64,000 bases of DNA. It comes from Avena insularis (taxonomy: Eukaryota > Streptophyta > Magnoliopsida > Poales > Poaceae). The position numbers and the translations under genes were made by a program. The notes under the pieces are model-generated. The model saw nothing but the letters and a program-made list of their open reading frames with translations, was not told where the DNA came from and made no database searches. The stretch spans positions 348,324,329 through 348,388,328 of the forward strand of contig CM042686.1 of the NCBI GenBank assembly GCA_023614405.1, read 5' to 3'. Below are positions 1-11,832 of this stretch, one piece after another (the first letter of the stretch is position 1; each line of letters begins with the position of its first letter).

Positions 1-120
1 AACAAACATGTAATTACTCTGATGGATCCATATGTGGTTTGTGAAAAGAACACACATGCAATGACTCTGGTGGATGAATGTGGTTTGTGAGAATAACAGA
101 CATGCAATGAACACTAGTGG
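1..120 (+). repeat. Divergent satellite module, partial
   Basis: This is the right part of a recurring module of diverged units: a gatggatccatatgtgg unit, then a short unit with tggatgaatgtgg, then gagaataacagacatgcaatgaa. The same order recurs at about 2760-2870, 45190-45290, 47320-47420, 58920-59030 and 62530-62640, so it marks a higher-order repeat. Confidence 0.7.
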
Positions 121-1930
121 ATCCATGTGTGGTTTGTGAGAAGAACACACGTGCAATGACACTGGGTGCGGTTCATGAAAAGAACACTCATCCAATGACA
201 TTGGTGGATCCTTATGTTGTTTGTGAGAAGAACACACATGCAATGACTCTAGATGTGGTTTGTGAGAAGAACACGTATGCAATGACACTGGTGGATCCAT
301 ATGTGGTTTGTGAGAAGAACACACATCCAATGACACTAGTGGATCCATGTGTGGTTTGTGAGAAGAACACACAAGCAATGACACTTGGTGTGGTTCATGA
401 AAAGAACACACATCCGAATGACACTGGTGGATCCATATGTGGTTTGTGAAAAGAACACACATGCAATAACTCTAGATGTGGTTTGTGAGAAGAACACACA
501 TGCAATGACACTGGTGGATCCATATGTGGTTTGTGAGAAGAACACACATCCAATGACAGTGGTGGATCCATATGTGGTTTGTGAGAAGAACACACATGCA
601 ATGACACTGGGTGTGGTTCATGAAAAGAACACACATCCAATGACACTGGTGGATGCTTATGTGGTTTGTGAAAAGAACACACATGCAATGACTCTAGATG
701 TGGTTTGTGAGAAGAACACACATGCAATGACACTGGTGGATCCATATGTGGTTTGTGAGAAGAAGACACATCCAATGACACTAGTGGATCCATATGTGGT
801 TTGTGAGAAGAACACACATGCAATGACACTGGGTGTGGTTCATGAAAACAACACACATCCAATGATCTCTGGTGGATCCATATGTGGTTTGTGAGAAGAA
901 CCCACATGTAATGACTCTTGCTGTGGTTCATGAGAAGAACACACATGGAATCACACTGGTGGATCCATATGTGGGTTGTGATAAGAACACACATCCAATG
1001 ACACTGGTGGATCCATGTGTGGTTTGTGAGAAGAACACACATGCAATGACACTAGGTGTGGTTCATGAAAAGAACACACATCCAATGACACTGGGGGATC
1101 CTTATGTGGTTTGTGAAAAGAACACACATCCAATGACTCTAGATGTGGTTTGTGAGAAGAACACATATGCAATGAGACGAGTGGATCCATATGTGGTTTG
1201 TGAGAAGAACACACATCCAATGACAGCGCTGGATCCATATGTGGTTTGTGAGAAGAACACATAGGCAATGACTATGGTTGTGGTTCATGAAAAGAACTCA
1301 CATCCAATGAACTCTGGTGGATCCATATGTGGTTTGTGAGAACAACACACATACAATGACTCTAGTTGTGGTTTGTGAGAATAACACACATGCAATCACA
1401 CTGGTGGATCCATATGTGGTTTATGAGAAGAACACACATCCAATGACACTGGTGGATCCATGTGTGGTTTGTGATAAGAACACACATGCAATGACACTGG
1501 GTGTGGTTCATGAAAAGAACACACATCCAATGACATTGCTGGATCCTTATGTGGCTTGTGAAAAGAACACACATGCAATGACTCTAGATGTGGTTTGTGA
1601 GAAGAACACACATGCGATGACACTGGTGGATCCATATGTGGTTTGTGAGAAGAACACACATCCAATGATACTGGTGGATCCATATGTAGTTTGTGAGAAG
1701 AACACACATGAAATGACTCTGGGTGTGGTTCATGAAAAGAACACACATCCAATGAATTCTGGTGGATCCATATGTGATTTGTGAGAAGAACACACATGGA
1801 ATGACTCTAGCTGTGGTTCATGAGAAGAACACACAGGCAATCACACTGGTGGATCTATATGTGATTTGTGAGAAGAACACACATCCAATGGCACTTGTGG
1901 ATCCATGTGTGGTTTGTGAGAAGAACACAC

Positions 1931-2120
1931 ATGCAAAACACACATGCAATGACACTGGTGGATCCATATGTGGGTCTGTGGAAAGAACAGACATGCAATG
2001 ACACTAGCTGTGGTTAATGAAAAGAACACATATGCAATGACTCTGATGGATCCATATGTGGTTTGTGAAAAAGAACACACATGCAATGACTCTAGCTATG
2101 GTTAATGAAAAGAACACACA
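1931..2120 (+). repeat. Divergent satellite module
   Basis: The module starts with a unit containing an internal duplication (atgcaaaacacacatgcaat), then gtggatccatatgtggg/tctgtggaaagaacagacatgc, then ctgtggttaatgaaaagaac units. Full or partial copies recur near 2661, 4113, 5366, 6897, 15526, 16558 and 45087. A related form (ggatgcaaacacacatgcaa or ggatgtaaacacacatgc) occurs near 47207, 58813 and 62423. Confidence 0.7.
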
Positions 2121-5100
2121 TGCAATAACTCTGGTGGATCCATATGGGGTTTCTGAAAAGAACACGCATGAAACGACTCAAGCTATGGTTAATGAAAAGA
2201 ACACACATGCAATGCAACTGTTGATCCATATGTGGTTTGTGAAAAGAACATACATGCAATGACACTGGTGGATCCATATGTTGTTTGTGAGAAGAACACA
2301 CATGCAATGACACTGGGTTTGGTTCATGAAAAGAACACACATCCAGTGACACTGGTGGATCCTTATGTGGTTTGTGAAAAGAACACACATGCAATGACAC
2401 TGGGTGTGGTTTGTGAGAAGAACACACATGCAATGACACTGGTGGAACCATATGTGGTTTGTGAGAAGAACACACATCCAATGACACTGCTGGATCCATA
2501 TGTGGTTTGTGAGAAGAAATCACATGCAATGACTCTGGGTGTGGTTCATGAGAAGAACACACATGCAAACACACTAGTGGATCCATATGTGGTTTGTGAG
2601 AAGAACACACTTCCAATGACACGGGTGGATACATGTGTGGTTTGTGAGAAGAATACACATGCAAAACACACATGCAATGACACTGGTGGATCCATATGTG
2701 GTCTATGGAAAGAACGGACATGCAATGACACTAGATGTGGTTAATGAAATGAACACACATGCAGTGACTTTGATGGATCTATATGTGGTTTGTGAAAATA
2801 ACACACATGCAATGACTCTAGTGGATGAATGTGGTTTGTGAGAATAACAGACATGCAATGAAGACTAGTGGATCCATGTGTGGTTTGTGAGAAGAACACA
2901 CATGCAATGACACTGGGTGCGGTTCATGAAAAGAACACACATCCAATGACACTGGTGGATCCTTATGTTGTTTGTGAGAAGAACACACATGCAATGCCTC
3001 TAGATGTGGTTTGTGAGAAGAACACATATGCAATGACACTGGTGGATCCATATGTGGTTTGTGAGAAGAACACACATCCAATGACACTAGTGGATCCATG
3101 TGTGGTTTGTGAAAAGAACACACATGCAATGACACTTGGTGTGGTTCATGAAAAGAAAACACATCCAATGACACTGGTGGATCCTTATGTGGTTTGTGAA
3201 AAGAACACACATGCAATGACTTTAGATGTGGTTTGTGAGAAGAACACACATGCAATGACACTGGTGGATCCATATGTGGTTTGTGAGAAGAACACACATC
3301 CAATGACACTGGTGGATCCATATGTGGTTTGTGAGAAGAACATGCATGCAATGACACTGGGTGTGGTTCATGAAAAGAACACACATCCAATGACACTGTT
3401 GGATCCTTATGTGGTTCATGAAAAGAACACACATGCAATCACACTGGTGGATACATATGTGGTTTGTGAAAAGAATAGATATGCAATGACTCTAGTTGTG
3501 GTTTGTGAAAAGAACACACATGCAATGACACTAGCGGATCCATATGTGGTTTGTGAGAAGAACACACATGCAATGACACTGGGTGTGGTTCATGAAAAGA
3601 ACACACATCCAATGAACTCTGGTGGATCCATATGTGGTTTGTGAGAAGAACACACATGCAATGACTCTAGCTGTGGTGTGTGAAAAGAACACAGATGCAA
3701 TGACACTGGTGGATCCAGATGTGGTTTGTGAGAAGAACACACATCTAATGACACTTGTGGATCCATGTGTGGTTTGTGAGAAGAACACACATGCAATGAC
3801 ACTGGTGGATCCAGATGTGGTTTGTGAGAAGAACACACATCTAATGACACTTGTGGATCCATGTGTGGTTTGTGAGAAGAACACACATGCAATGACACTA
3901 GGTGTGGTTCATGAAAAAAGAACACACATCCAATGGCACTGGTGGATCCTTGTATGGTTTGTGAAAAGAACACACATGCAATGACACTGGGTGTGGTTTG
4001 TGAGAAGAACACACATGCAATGACACTGGTGGATTAATATGTGGTTTGTGAGAAGAACACACAACCAATGACACTTGTGGATCCATGTGTGGTTTCTGAG
4101 AAGAACACACATGCAAAACACACATGCAATGACACTGGTGGATCCATATGTTGTCTGTGGAAAGAACAGACATGCAATGACACTAGCTGTGGTTAATGAA
4201 AAGAACAAACATGCAATGACTCTGATGGATCCATATGTGGTTTGTGAAAAGAACACACATGCAATGACTCTAGCTATGGTTAATGAAAACAACACACATG
4301 TAATGACTGAGGTGGATACATGTGGTTTGTGAAAAGAACACACATGCAATGACTCTAGCTATGGTTAATGAAAAGAACACACATGCAATGACACTGTTGG
4401 ATCGATATGTGGTTTGTGAAAAGAACAGACATGCAATGACACTGGTGGATCCATATGTGGTTGTGAGAAGAACACACATGCAATGACACTGGTTGTGGTT
4501 CATCAAAATAACACACATGCAATGACACTGGTGGATCCTTATGTGGTTCATGAAAAGAACATACATGCAATCACACTGGTGGATACATATGTAGTTTGTG
4601 AAAAGAACAGATATGCGATTACTCTAGACGTGGTTTGTGAAAAGAACACACATGCAATGACACTGGTGGATCCATATGTGCTTTGTGTGAAGAACGCACA
4701 TGCACTGACACTGGGTGTGGTTCATGAAGAGAACTCACATCCAATGAACTCTAGTGGATCCATATGTGGTTCATGAGAAGAACACATATGCAATGACTCT
4801 AGCTGTGGTTTGTGAAAAGAACACACATGCAATGACACTGGTGGATCCATATGTGGGTTGTGAGAAGAACACACATCCAATGGCATTGGTGGATCCATGT
4901 GTGGTTTGTGAGAAGAACACAAATGCAATGACACTGGGTGTGGTTCATGAAAAGAATACACATCCAGTGACACTAGTGGATCCTTATGTGGTTTGTGAAA
5001 AGAACACACATGCAATAACAGTGGGTGTGGTTTGTGAGAAGAACACACATGCAATGACACTGGTGGAACCATATGTGGTTTGTGAGAAGAACACACATCC

Positions 5101-6896
5101 AATGACACTGCTGGATCCATATGTGGTTTGTGAGAAGAAAACACATGCAATGACTCTGGGTGTGGTTCATGAAAAAAAACACATCCAATGAACTCTGATT
5201 GATCCATATGTGGTTTGTGAGAAGAACACAGATGCAATGACTCTAGTTGTGGTTCATGAGAAGAACACACATGCAAACACACTAGTGGATCCATATGTGG
5301 TTTGTGAGAAGAACACACATCCAATGACATGGGTGGATACATGTGTGGTTTGTGAGAAGAACACACATGCAAAACAAACATGCAATGACACTGGTGGATC
5401 CATATGTGGTCTGTGGAAAGAACAGACATGCAATGACACTAGCTGTGGTTAATGAAAAGAACAGACATGCAATGACTCTAATGGATCCATATGTGGTTTG
5501 TGAAAAGAACACACATGCAATGACTCTGGTGGATCAATGTGGTTTGTGAGAAGAACACACATGCAATGACACCGGGTGTGGCTCATGAAAAGAAAACACA
5601 TCCAATGACACTGGTGGATCCTTATGTGGTTTGTGAAAAGAACACACATGCAATGACTCTAGATGTGGTTTGTGAGAAGAACAAATATGCAATGACACTG
5701 GTGGATCCATATGTGGTTTGTGAGAAGAACACATATCCAATGACACTGGTGGATCCATATGTGTTTTGTGAGAAGAACACACATGCAATGACATTGGGTG
5801 TGGTTCATGAAAACAACATACATCAAATGATCTCTGGTGTATCCATATGTGGTTTGTGAGAAGAACACACATGCAATGGCTCTAGCTGTGGTTCATGAGA
5901 AGAACACACATGCAATCACACTGGTTGATCCATATGTCGTTTGTGAGAAGAACACACATGCAATGACACTGGTGGATCCATATGTGGTTTGTGAGAAGAA
6001 CACACATGCAATCACACTGGGTGTGGCTCATGAAAAGAACACACATCCAATGACACTGGTGGATCCTTATGTGGTTTGTGAAAATAACACACATGCAATG
6101 ACTCTAGATGTGGTTTGTGAGAATAACACACATGCAATGACACTGGTGGATCCATATGTGGTTTGTGAGAAGAACACACATCCAATGACACCGGTGGATC
6201 CATATGTGGTTTGTGAGAAAACACACATGCAATGACTATGGATGTGGTTCATGAAAAGAACACACATCCAATGAACTCTGGTGGATCCATAGTGTATTGT
6301 GAGAAGAACACACATGCAATGACTCTAGTCATGGTTTGTGAGAATAACACACATGCAATCACACTGGTGGATCCATATGTGGTTTGTGAGAAGAACACAC
6401 ATCCAATGACACTGGTGGATCCATGTGTGGTTTGTGAGAAGAACACACATGCAATGACACTTGGTGTCGTTCATGAAAAGAACACACATCCAATGACATT
6501 GGTGGATCCTTATGTGGTTTGTGAAAAGAACACACATGCAATGACTCTAGATGTGGTTTGTGAGAAGAACACACATGCAATGCCACTGATGGATCCATAT
6601 GTGGTTTGTGAGAAGAACACACATCCAATGACACTGGTGGATCCATATGTAGTTTGTGAGAAGAACACACATGCAATGACTCTGGGTGTGGTTCATGAAA
6701 AGAACACACATCCAATGAACTCTAGTGGATCCATATGTGGTTTGTGAGAAGAACACACATGGAATGACTCTAGATGTGGTTCATGAGAAGAACACACATG
6801 CAATCACACTGGTGGATCCATATGTGGTTTGTGAGAAGAACACACATCCAATGACACTAGTGGATCCATGTGTGGTTTGTGAGAAGAACATACATG

Positions 6897-7072
6897 CAAA
6901 ACACACATGCAATGACACTAGTGGATCCATGTGTGGTTTGTGAGAAGAACATACATGCACTGACACTAGTGGATCCATGTGTGGTTTGTGAGAAGAACAT
7001 ACATGCAAAACACACATGCAATGACACTGGTGGATCCATATGTGGTCTGTGGAAAGAACAGACATGCAATTA
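6897..7072 (+). repeat. Divergent satellite module, left half split by an element
   Basis: The module, with its aaaacacacatgcaat duplication and gtctgtggaaagaacagacatgcaat unit, is interrupted at 7072. It resumes at 14911 with aatgacactagctgtggtta, which is what follows in the uninterrupted copies (for example near 4170 and 5430). This shows directly that the retrotransposon entered a pre-existing array. Confidence 0.85.
7068..7072. other. Target-site duplication of the minus-strand gypsy element, left copy
   Basis: The five bases before the LTR are AATTA and the five after the far LTR (14911-14915) are AATGA. Intact satellite copies read gcaatgacac here, so AATGA is the likely target and the left copy has one substitution. 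Confidence 0.7.
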
Positions 7073-8566
7073 TGATGACCCACAAGTATAAGGGGTGTAT
7101 CGCAGTATTTTCGATAAGTAAGAATGTCGAACCCAACGAGGAGCAGAAGGTGCTGGCTAGTGGTATGGATCAGGAATTCTCTGCAAATACATAGCAAACG
7201 GATTTTTAGGGTTTTTTGATAAAGCAAAACAAAGTACAAGTAAATAAAAGACAGTAGGAATAAATGCAGCAAGTGGCCCAATCCTTTATGCAGCAAAGGA
7301 CAAGCAGGTTGTATTACTTAAGATGACCAAACGTTCTCGAGGACACATGGGAAGTCTGTCAAGTGCTTTTGCTTCATATAGTTGATTAATCTTATTTAGC
7401 TTGCTAAGTGTTGTGTGGGTGAACCTGTTCTAATGTACCGACCTTCCTAGGACTAATACATACTTGTGATTATACCCCTTGCAAACATCCGTAAGTACAA
7501 GAAAGTAATTAAGGTAGAAACCTAACCACACCTTTAAACTCTAAGACCCTTACGTCCCTTGTGCAATGGTTTCCTAACGGGGGTTCAGGTTTCTGTCACT
7601 CCGGCACCCCCTACGATTAGTAGCCAAATACACAATGCATTCCCCTAGGCCCATATAGGTGAAGTGTCATGTAGTCGACGTTCACATGACATCACTAGAA
7701 GAAGTACACCACAACTTAAATATCAAACTATTGAATCTTTCTCAACACAACTCCACTACTAACAACATGACTTCTCCCATGTCCTCAAGATCAAAACGAA
7801 CTACTCACAAGACATCATATGGATCATGATCAGAGATGGAATAATGATGTATAACAATTTGAACATAAACAATAATTCAATGGTTCACTCAATAGCATCA
7901 ACTACAAAGAGTAATCAACACCGGGAAAGTTTCCCCTATGAACTATGCAAGATTCAGCGCAATTGTTATAGCAATATGGAGATGGTGATGAGGGTGCTGA
8001 TGGTGATGATGATGATCCCGATGAAGTCCAGATTGATGGTGGTGTTGATGGCGACGATCTCCCCTCTCTAGGAAGGAATTCCCCCGACAGAAATTTGTCT
8101 TCCGAAGAGATCTTTCTCTCTCGGTGTTTTTCGCCCCGCAGAGGCGGCGGAATCTTTCTGTGGTTGCTCCCCGAGTCTTAGGGTTTCGGGATGATAATAT
8201 ACGCCAGAGGGGAGTGCCTGGAGTGGGCCAGGGCGGCCACACCACCTGCTGGCGTGGCCTAGGGCTGCCCGTGCCAGGGGGTGGTGTGGGCCCCCTGTGG
8301 CCCATCTCCACTCCATCTTCTGGCATCCTTAGTCTTCTGGAAAAATAGGATTTTCCGTATATTTTCTCGGATTTTTGATCTTCGCAATTTTTGCCTCCAA
8401 ACAGCACCTTTTCCATCAGAATCTTGACTGCAGCGGTCCATGGTCCAAAAGTCATCAACCATGCAAAAACAGATGAAATAACATAAGTATGACCTCTCAA
8501 TACGAAATATATCAATGAATAACAGGGAATTATGACATAGAATAGTGATGCAAAATGGACATATCA
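7073..8566 (-). repeat. LTR of the gag-only element (3' LTR in element orientation)
   Basis: This 1494-bp copy matches 13400-14910 along its length. It contains a GAT/GGT-rich microsatellite at about 7978-8055 and a GC-rich stretch around 8190-8300. The inner edge atatca at 8561-8566 is followed directly by the polypurine tract. No gene is seen; the short ORFs here differ between the two LTR copies. Confidence 0.9.
7978..8055 (+). repeat. GAT/GGT trinucleotide-rich tract in LTR
   Basis: Imperfect gatggtgatgagg and gatgatgatgat runs. The matching tract in the other LTR (about 14306-14402) is longer by one block with gctggtgatgatgat, so the tract has changed length since insertion. On the minus strand it would read as His-rich, but no gene is supported. 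Confidence 0.75.
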
Positions 8567-8580
8567 ACTCCCCCAAGCTT
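8567..8580 (-). other. Polypurine tract of the gag-only element
   Basis: The plus strand reads actcccccaagctt directly after the left LTR, so the minus strand has AAGCTTGGGGGAGT directly before the LTR start TGATATG. This is the expected place and composition for plus-strand priming and fixes the element's orientation. Confidence 0.8.
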
Positions 8581-10562
8581 AGACTTCGCTTGTCCCCAAG
8601 CGAAACTGAGCTCAATAAACATGGCCTCAGGTTTATGGAGTGAAGAGTCGATAAAAGAATACGGACAAGAAGCATCACATTCATCAATACATAGATCATA
8701 ATAGAAGACAACTCACTGTTATATAACTTAACTTGCAATAAGTAAAGGAAACACAATAAAGATACATAAAGTGAATCATAATTGGTAATGGCAAACTTAG
8801 CTCTTGGTCGAAGAATAGTTGAAAATTTGCTGGAGTTCACAAATAACTAGTTTTTCCGTGATAGCTTTCAAAGTAGTAAACATCAAGAAAAGAGCAATGT
8901 GCAAAACAAGGAACATAAGAAACATGATTGAATAAATCATCATATGAATGAATGAAACACAACAACTCAAAATACTTGCTGAGATAGAAGGGAATAGGTT
9001 TACTGACTCAACTACAAAGTAAAAGAAAGGCCCTTCGCAGAGGGAAGCAGGGATTGCAAGTCTCATAAAGAGCTCCCAAAAATTATGATACTTACTAGCT
9101 TTCATCTCTCATTGCCCCTATCATAGGCATCTTTAGGTGATTAAGGTTAAAGTGATCAAATATGAGGATATGCATTGACAAGTTGCAAATTGAGAATCTC
9201 ATGTCCCTTGAATACAAGGGCCGCTCCTCATGCTACTCAAGTTTAGTCACCGGTAGGTTGTTGTCATCGTAAGCATATGTGTATCATAGAGAACCGCCAA
9301 CAAGGTACCCCTTGCCCGATGATACGGAAGAATCCCCATATCAAAATGATAAGGCAAGCAGACAACAAGTATCTCAGCAATCTTCTTATTTACCATGGGA
9401 ATATGGTGCTTTTTTCTCTCTTTCCTCTTTTCATAATATCTCTTTTTTTCTTTTCTCTTTTTCTCAATCTCTATCTCTTTTTTTATAAGAAGAATGCTTC
9501 ATAGATACTGCTATGGTTACGCCATGTGTTTCCACCATGTCAGCATGGATTAGACCAGCGGCCCAGGCGTTTCTCTAACACATATGCATAACTCCATGGA
9601 CTTACAAGCTCCCCTTTCATTTCACACCGATGACATCCATAGACAAAAGAACATGATATAACTTGGTACAAAGTACTAGTGCAATGTTGAAAGCGTTCCC
9701 CATGACAACATGGTTTTGCTAATTCACAACTTACAAAGCGCAAGCATATACGCAATATAGGTGAGCACAATGGTTCAAGTTTATTAAGTGCAAGAAAGTA
9801 AAGTGTGCCATCAAGTTCGTGAGAGCTTTAATCACTAATTTTCACATAACAAGTTTAATTTGGGAGATAGACAAAACAAGAATTTACTTGGAATAGCAAT
9901 AATGCTACTAGGTAGGTATGGTGGACACAAATGGCAAAGGTTTTGGTTTTAAGGAGGTGGATGCACAAGAAGAATACCCTCTCAGTACAATTTTTTGGCT
10001 AGCAAGGCTGGGTAGCAAGTACAAGAGTTGAAGGAAACAAACAAACATACAAGGGATAAAGAGAAACATGCAATCTTCCTTGGAAGCACAAAAGATCTTA
10101 ACTAGAGAATACTAAACTTATGAGCAAATCAAGAAAGAAAGATGATGAAATTATTTTTCTTTAAAGGTACTTTTATCTTTTCTTTCAACTCTCAAAAATA
10201 GTGTTGCTACTGACCGAGCCAGGTTTGCCAAAACTAACTAAATTAACTCAATGATCCCAAAGTGATACCAATACTAACAATAAGATCAATCATATAACCA
10301 CGAATTGAAAACTAATATAAGCTATGCAAAAGAGTGAATGATAGAACTTCTCATTAATATTCCATAACGACAACTCACACCAAGGGATACACATCTAACG
10401 AGAGAGGGGACACTTCCATAATGCAAACCATACTACATAATAACTCCTCTATTCATGATATGACTCTACTAATAAGGTAAAAAGATAGAAGATAGTGATG
10501 TGATACCGCGGCACTCCCCCAAGCTTAGAACAAGCCAAGGGGATGCCAAACCTGATGACGAA
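8581..10562 (-). other. Non-coding interior of the gag-only element (3' part)
   Basis: About 2 kb of AT-rich sequence between the small ORF and the polypurine tract. A hydrophobic reading frame of about 100 codons (8797-9105, minus) has no motif I can recognise. A pyrimidine-rich run lies at 9407-9487. No pol motif is visible. It behaves like a long 3' untranslated region. Confidence 0.6.
9407..9487 (+). repeat. Polypyrimidine tract (polypurine on the element strand)
   Basis: An 80-bp run of almost only T and C, with runs such as tctttttttcttttctcttt. On the element's own strand it is a long purine run about 0.9 kb before the true polypurine tract. Confidence 0.7.
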
Positions 10563-10757
10563 TTACTCCTTTGGTGGTGGTGGTATCCTCTTGATGAGCT
10601 CTTTGATAAGTTTCCCCAAGTCCTCAATCTCGAAGGTGAGATTACAAATAAGCTGCGAGTTTTGCTCAATGCGGCTCATGATCATGTCGGGTTGAGAATC
10701 CCAGCTCTTGCGATCCTCCTCCATAGGCTCCTTCCCTTTATCCTTGGCGGACACCAT
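10563..10757 (-). CDS. Small accessory ORF of the gag-only element, unknown
   Basis: A 64-codon frame starting MVSAKDKGKEPMEED and ending IPPPPKE. It is Lys/Glu-rich at the start, with a Leu/Ile-spaced stretch (residues about 30-57) that could form a coiled coil. It lies downstream of gag on the same strand. An in-frame upstream ATG at 10823 would add a hydrophobic leader, but the later ATG gives the more protein-like product. I do not recognise it. It may be a remnant of a longer ORF or may not be translated. Confidence 0.3.
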   Translation of the reverse strand: MVSAKDKGKEPMEEDRKSWDSQPDMIMSRIEQNSQLICNLTFEIEDLGKLIKELIKRIPPPPKE

Positions 10758-11832
10758 TGTGCTTCTAACTTCAAGAATAGTTCCTAGCAGAAACAGATCG
10801 AAACAAAAACATGACGAAAACACGATATACGAACCTCGGGGGACCCGGGGGGTTATATATTATGAAGTTCCATATCAAAAGGAAGGTACTGGGAGAAAAT
10901 GAGTCGGAGGCGGAGTCCGGGGTGGACTCACCACCTGGTGGCGTGGCCAGGGGTGGGCCCGCGCCACAGGGTGGTGTGAGCCACCCTAGCTCCGTTTCCG
11001 TCCCTCTTTCGCTTCGTAGATTTCCTTATTGACTGAAAACTGCAAAAATATAGTTGGATAGTATTTTCGCAGAACTTTTCTTACCAGAACTATTACCTAT
11101 TTGAAAACAGACTCTGCAGGTCTCTAAATTTGGTATCTAGTAGATTCTTCCGGATTCATCACTTGAATATCATCGATATCTTCATCTTCATACACTTATT
11201 ACTTGAGTCATAAAACCTTTCTCTTCCTTATTACACCATTATCTCCACTACCTGGAAATTTCTTTCACACAAAACTTCACACAGTTCTCATTAGCAACAT
11301 TAGTATAAGTGAAGTGATAAAACCTTTTGAGTTCAACTTTAACTGAAAACCATCAAAACATAAGCTGCTGTAGCAAGTCCTTCCGAAAACCCAAAAATAA
11401 TTCAAAAAGTAAATCGAATAAAGAAGCAAATGCAAGAATGGCAAAATCTATCAAAATATACCAGAAGGTAAAGATCATTTTTCTCGAAAATCTTCTGTTG
11501 CTCAAATCAAAAAGTGCAAAACTAACGAAATTTAAATAACAACCTGGGGCAAAAGCACAAAAAATTACAGCTCAATCTAACATACAGAGATCTCTCACGA
11601 ATTTTTACGGTGAAGCACAAAAATCTGTTTCGGGACAGTAACTTCCCCAAATATTACTTCTCTCTCATTAGAGGTTGATCTTGACACAAAAACCAAACAA
11701 AACGGATAAGGAGAGGTTATTACCGAAGTAATAACTTCCAAGACTCAAAGAAACAAAAACAAACTGAAAGCAAAAACAAATTGGGTTGTCTCCCATAAAG
11801 CTCTTTCTTTATAGCCATTAAGATGGGCATGA
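10758..11832 (-). other. Interior spacer of the gag-only element
   Basis: AT-rich sequence between the gag remnant and the small ORF. A GC-rich patch with gtggcgtggccaggggtggg lies near 10930-10990. No motif or continuing pol frame is seen. Confidence 0.5.

Larger units (their letters stand above)
1..7072 (+). repeat. 39/48-bp tandem satellite array, left segment
   Basis: Head-to-tail units fill this stretch. The 48-bp unit begins GGATCCATATGTGGTTTGTG, continues AGAAGAACACACATGCAATG and ends ACACTGGT. Read from the preceding GTG it spells VDPYVVCEKNTHAMTL. The 39-bp unit lacks the GGATCC segment and reads DVVCEKNTHAMTL or GVVHEKNTHPMTL. Two variants, catGCAatg and catCCAatg, alternate in a regular order. 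A common five-unit group is 48-48-39-48-39, which adds up to 222 bp. A modified stretch with TTAATGAAAAGAACAGACATG-type units recurs about every 0.7-1.5 kb. The array is cut by position 1 and by a retrotransposon at 7073. No gene is called: the long open frames are a property of the unit. I do not recognise the family. Confidence 0.97.

Noticed and set aside
1..7072. CRISPR-like array
   Set aside because: Units are directly adjacent with no unique spacers, and the surrounding elements are plant retrotransposons.
7943..8515. 190-codon minus-strand frame with a His-rich end in the LTR
   Set aside because: It lies in the LTR over a GAT microsatellite, and the other LTR copy does not keep the frame.
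8797..9105. Hydrophobic 102-codon minus-strand frame as a membrane protein
   Set aside because: It is in the 3' non-coding part of a gag-only element, is AT-rich with no family motif, and is better explained by composition.
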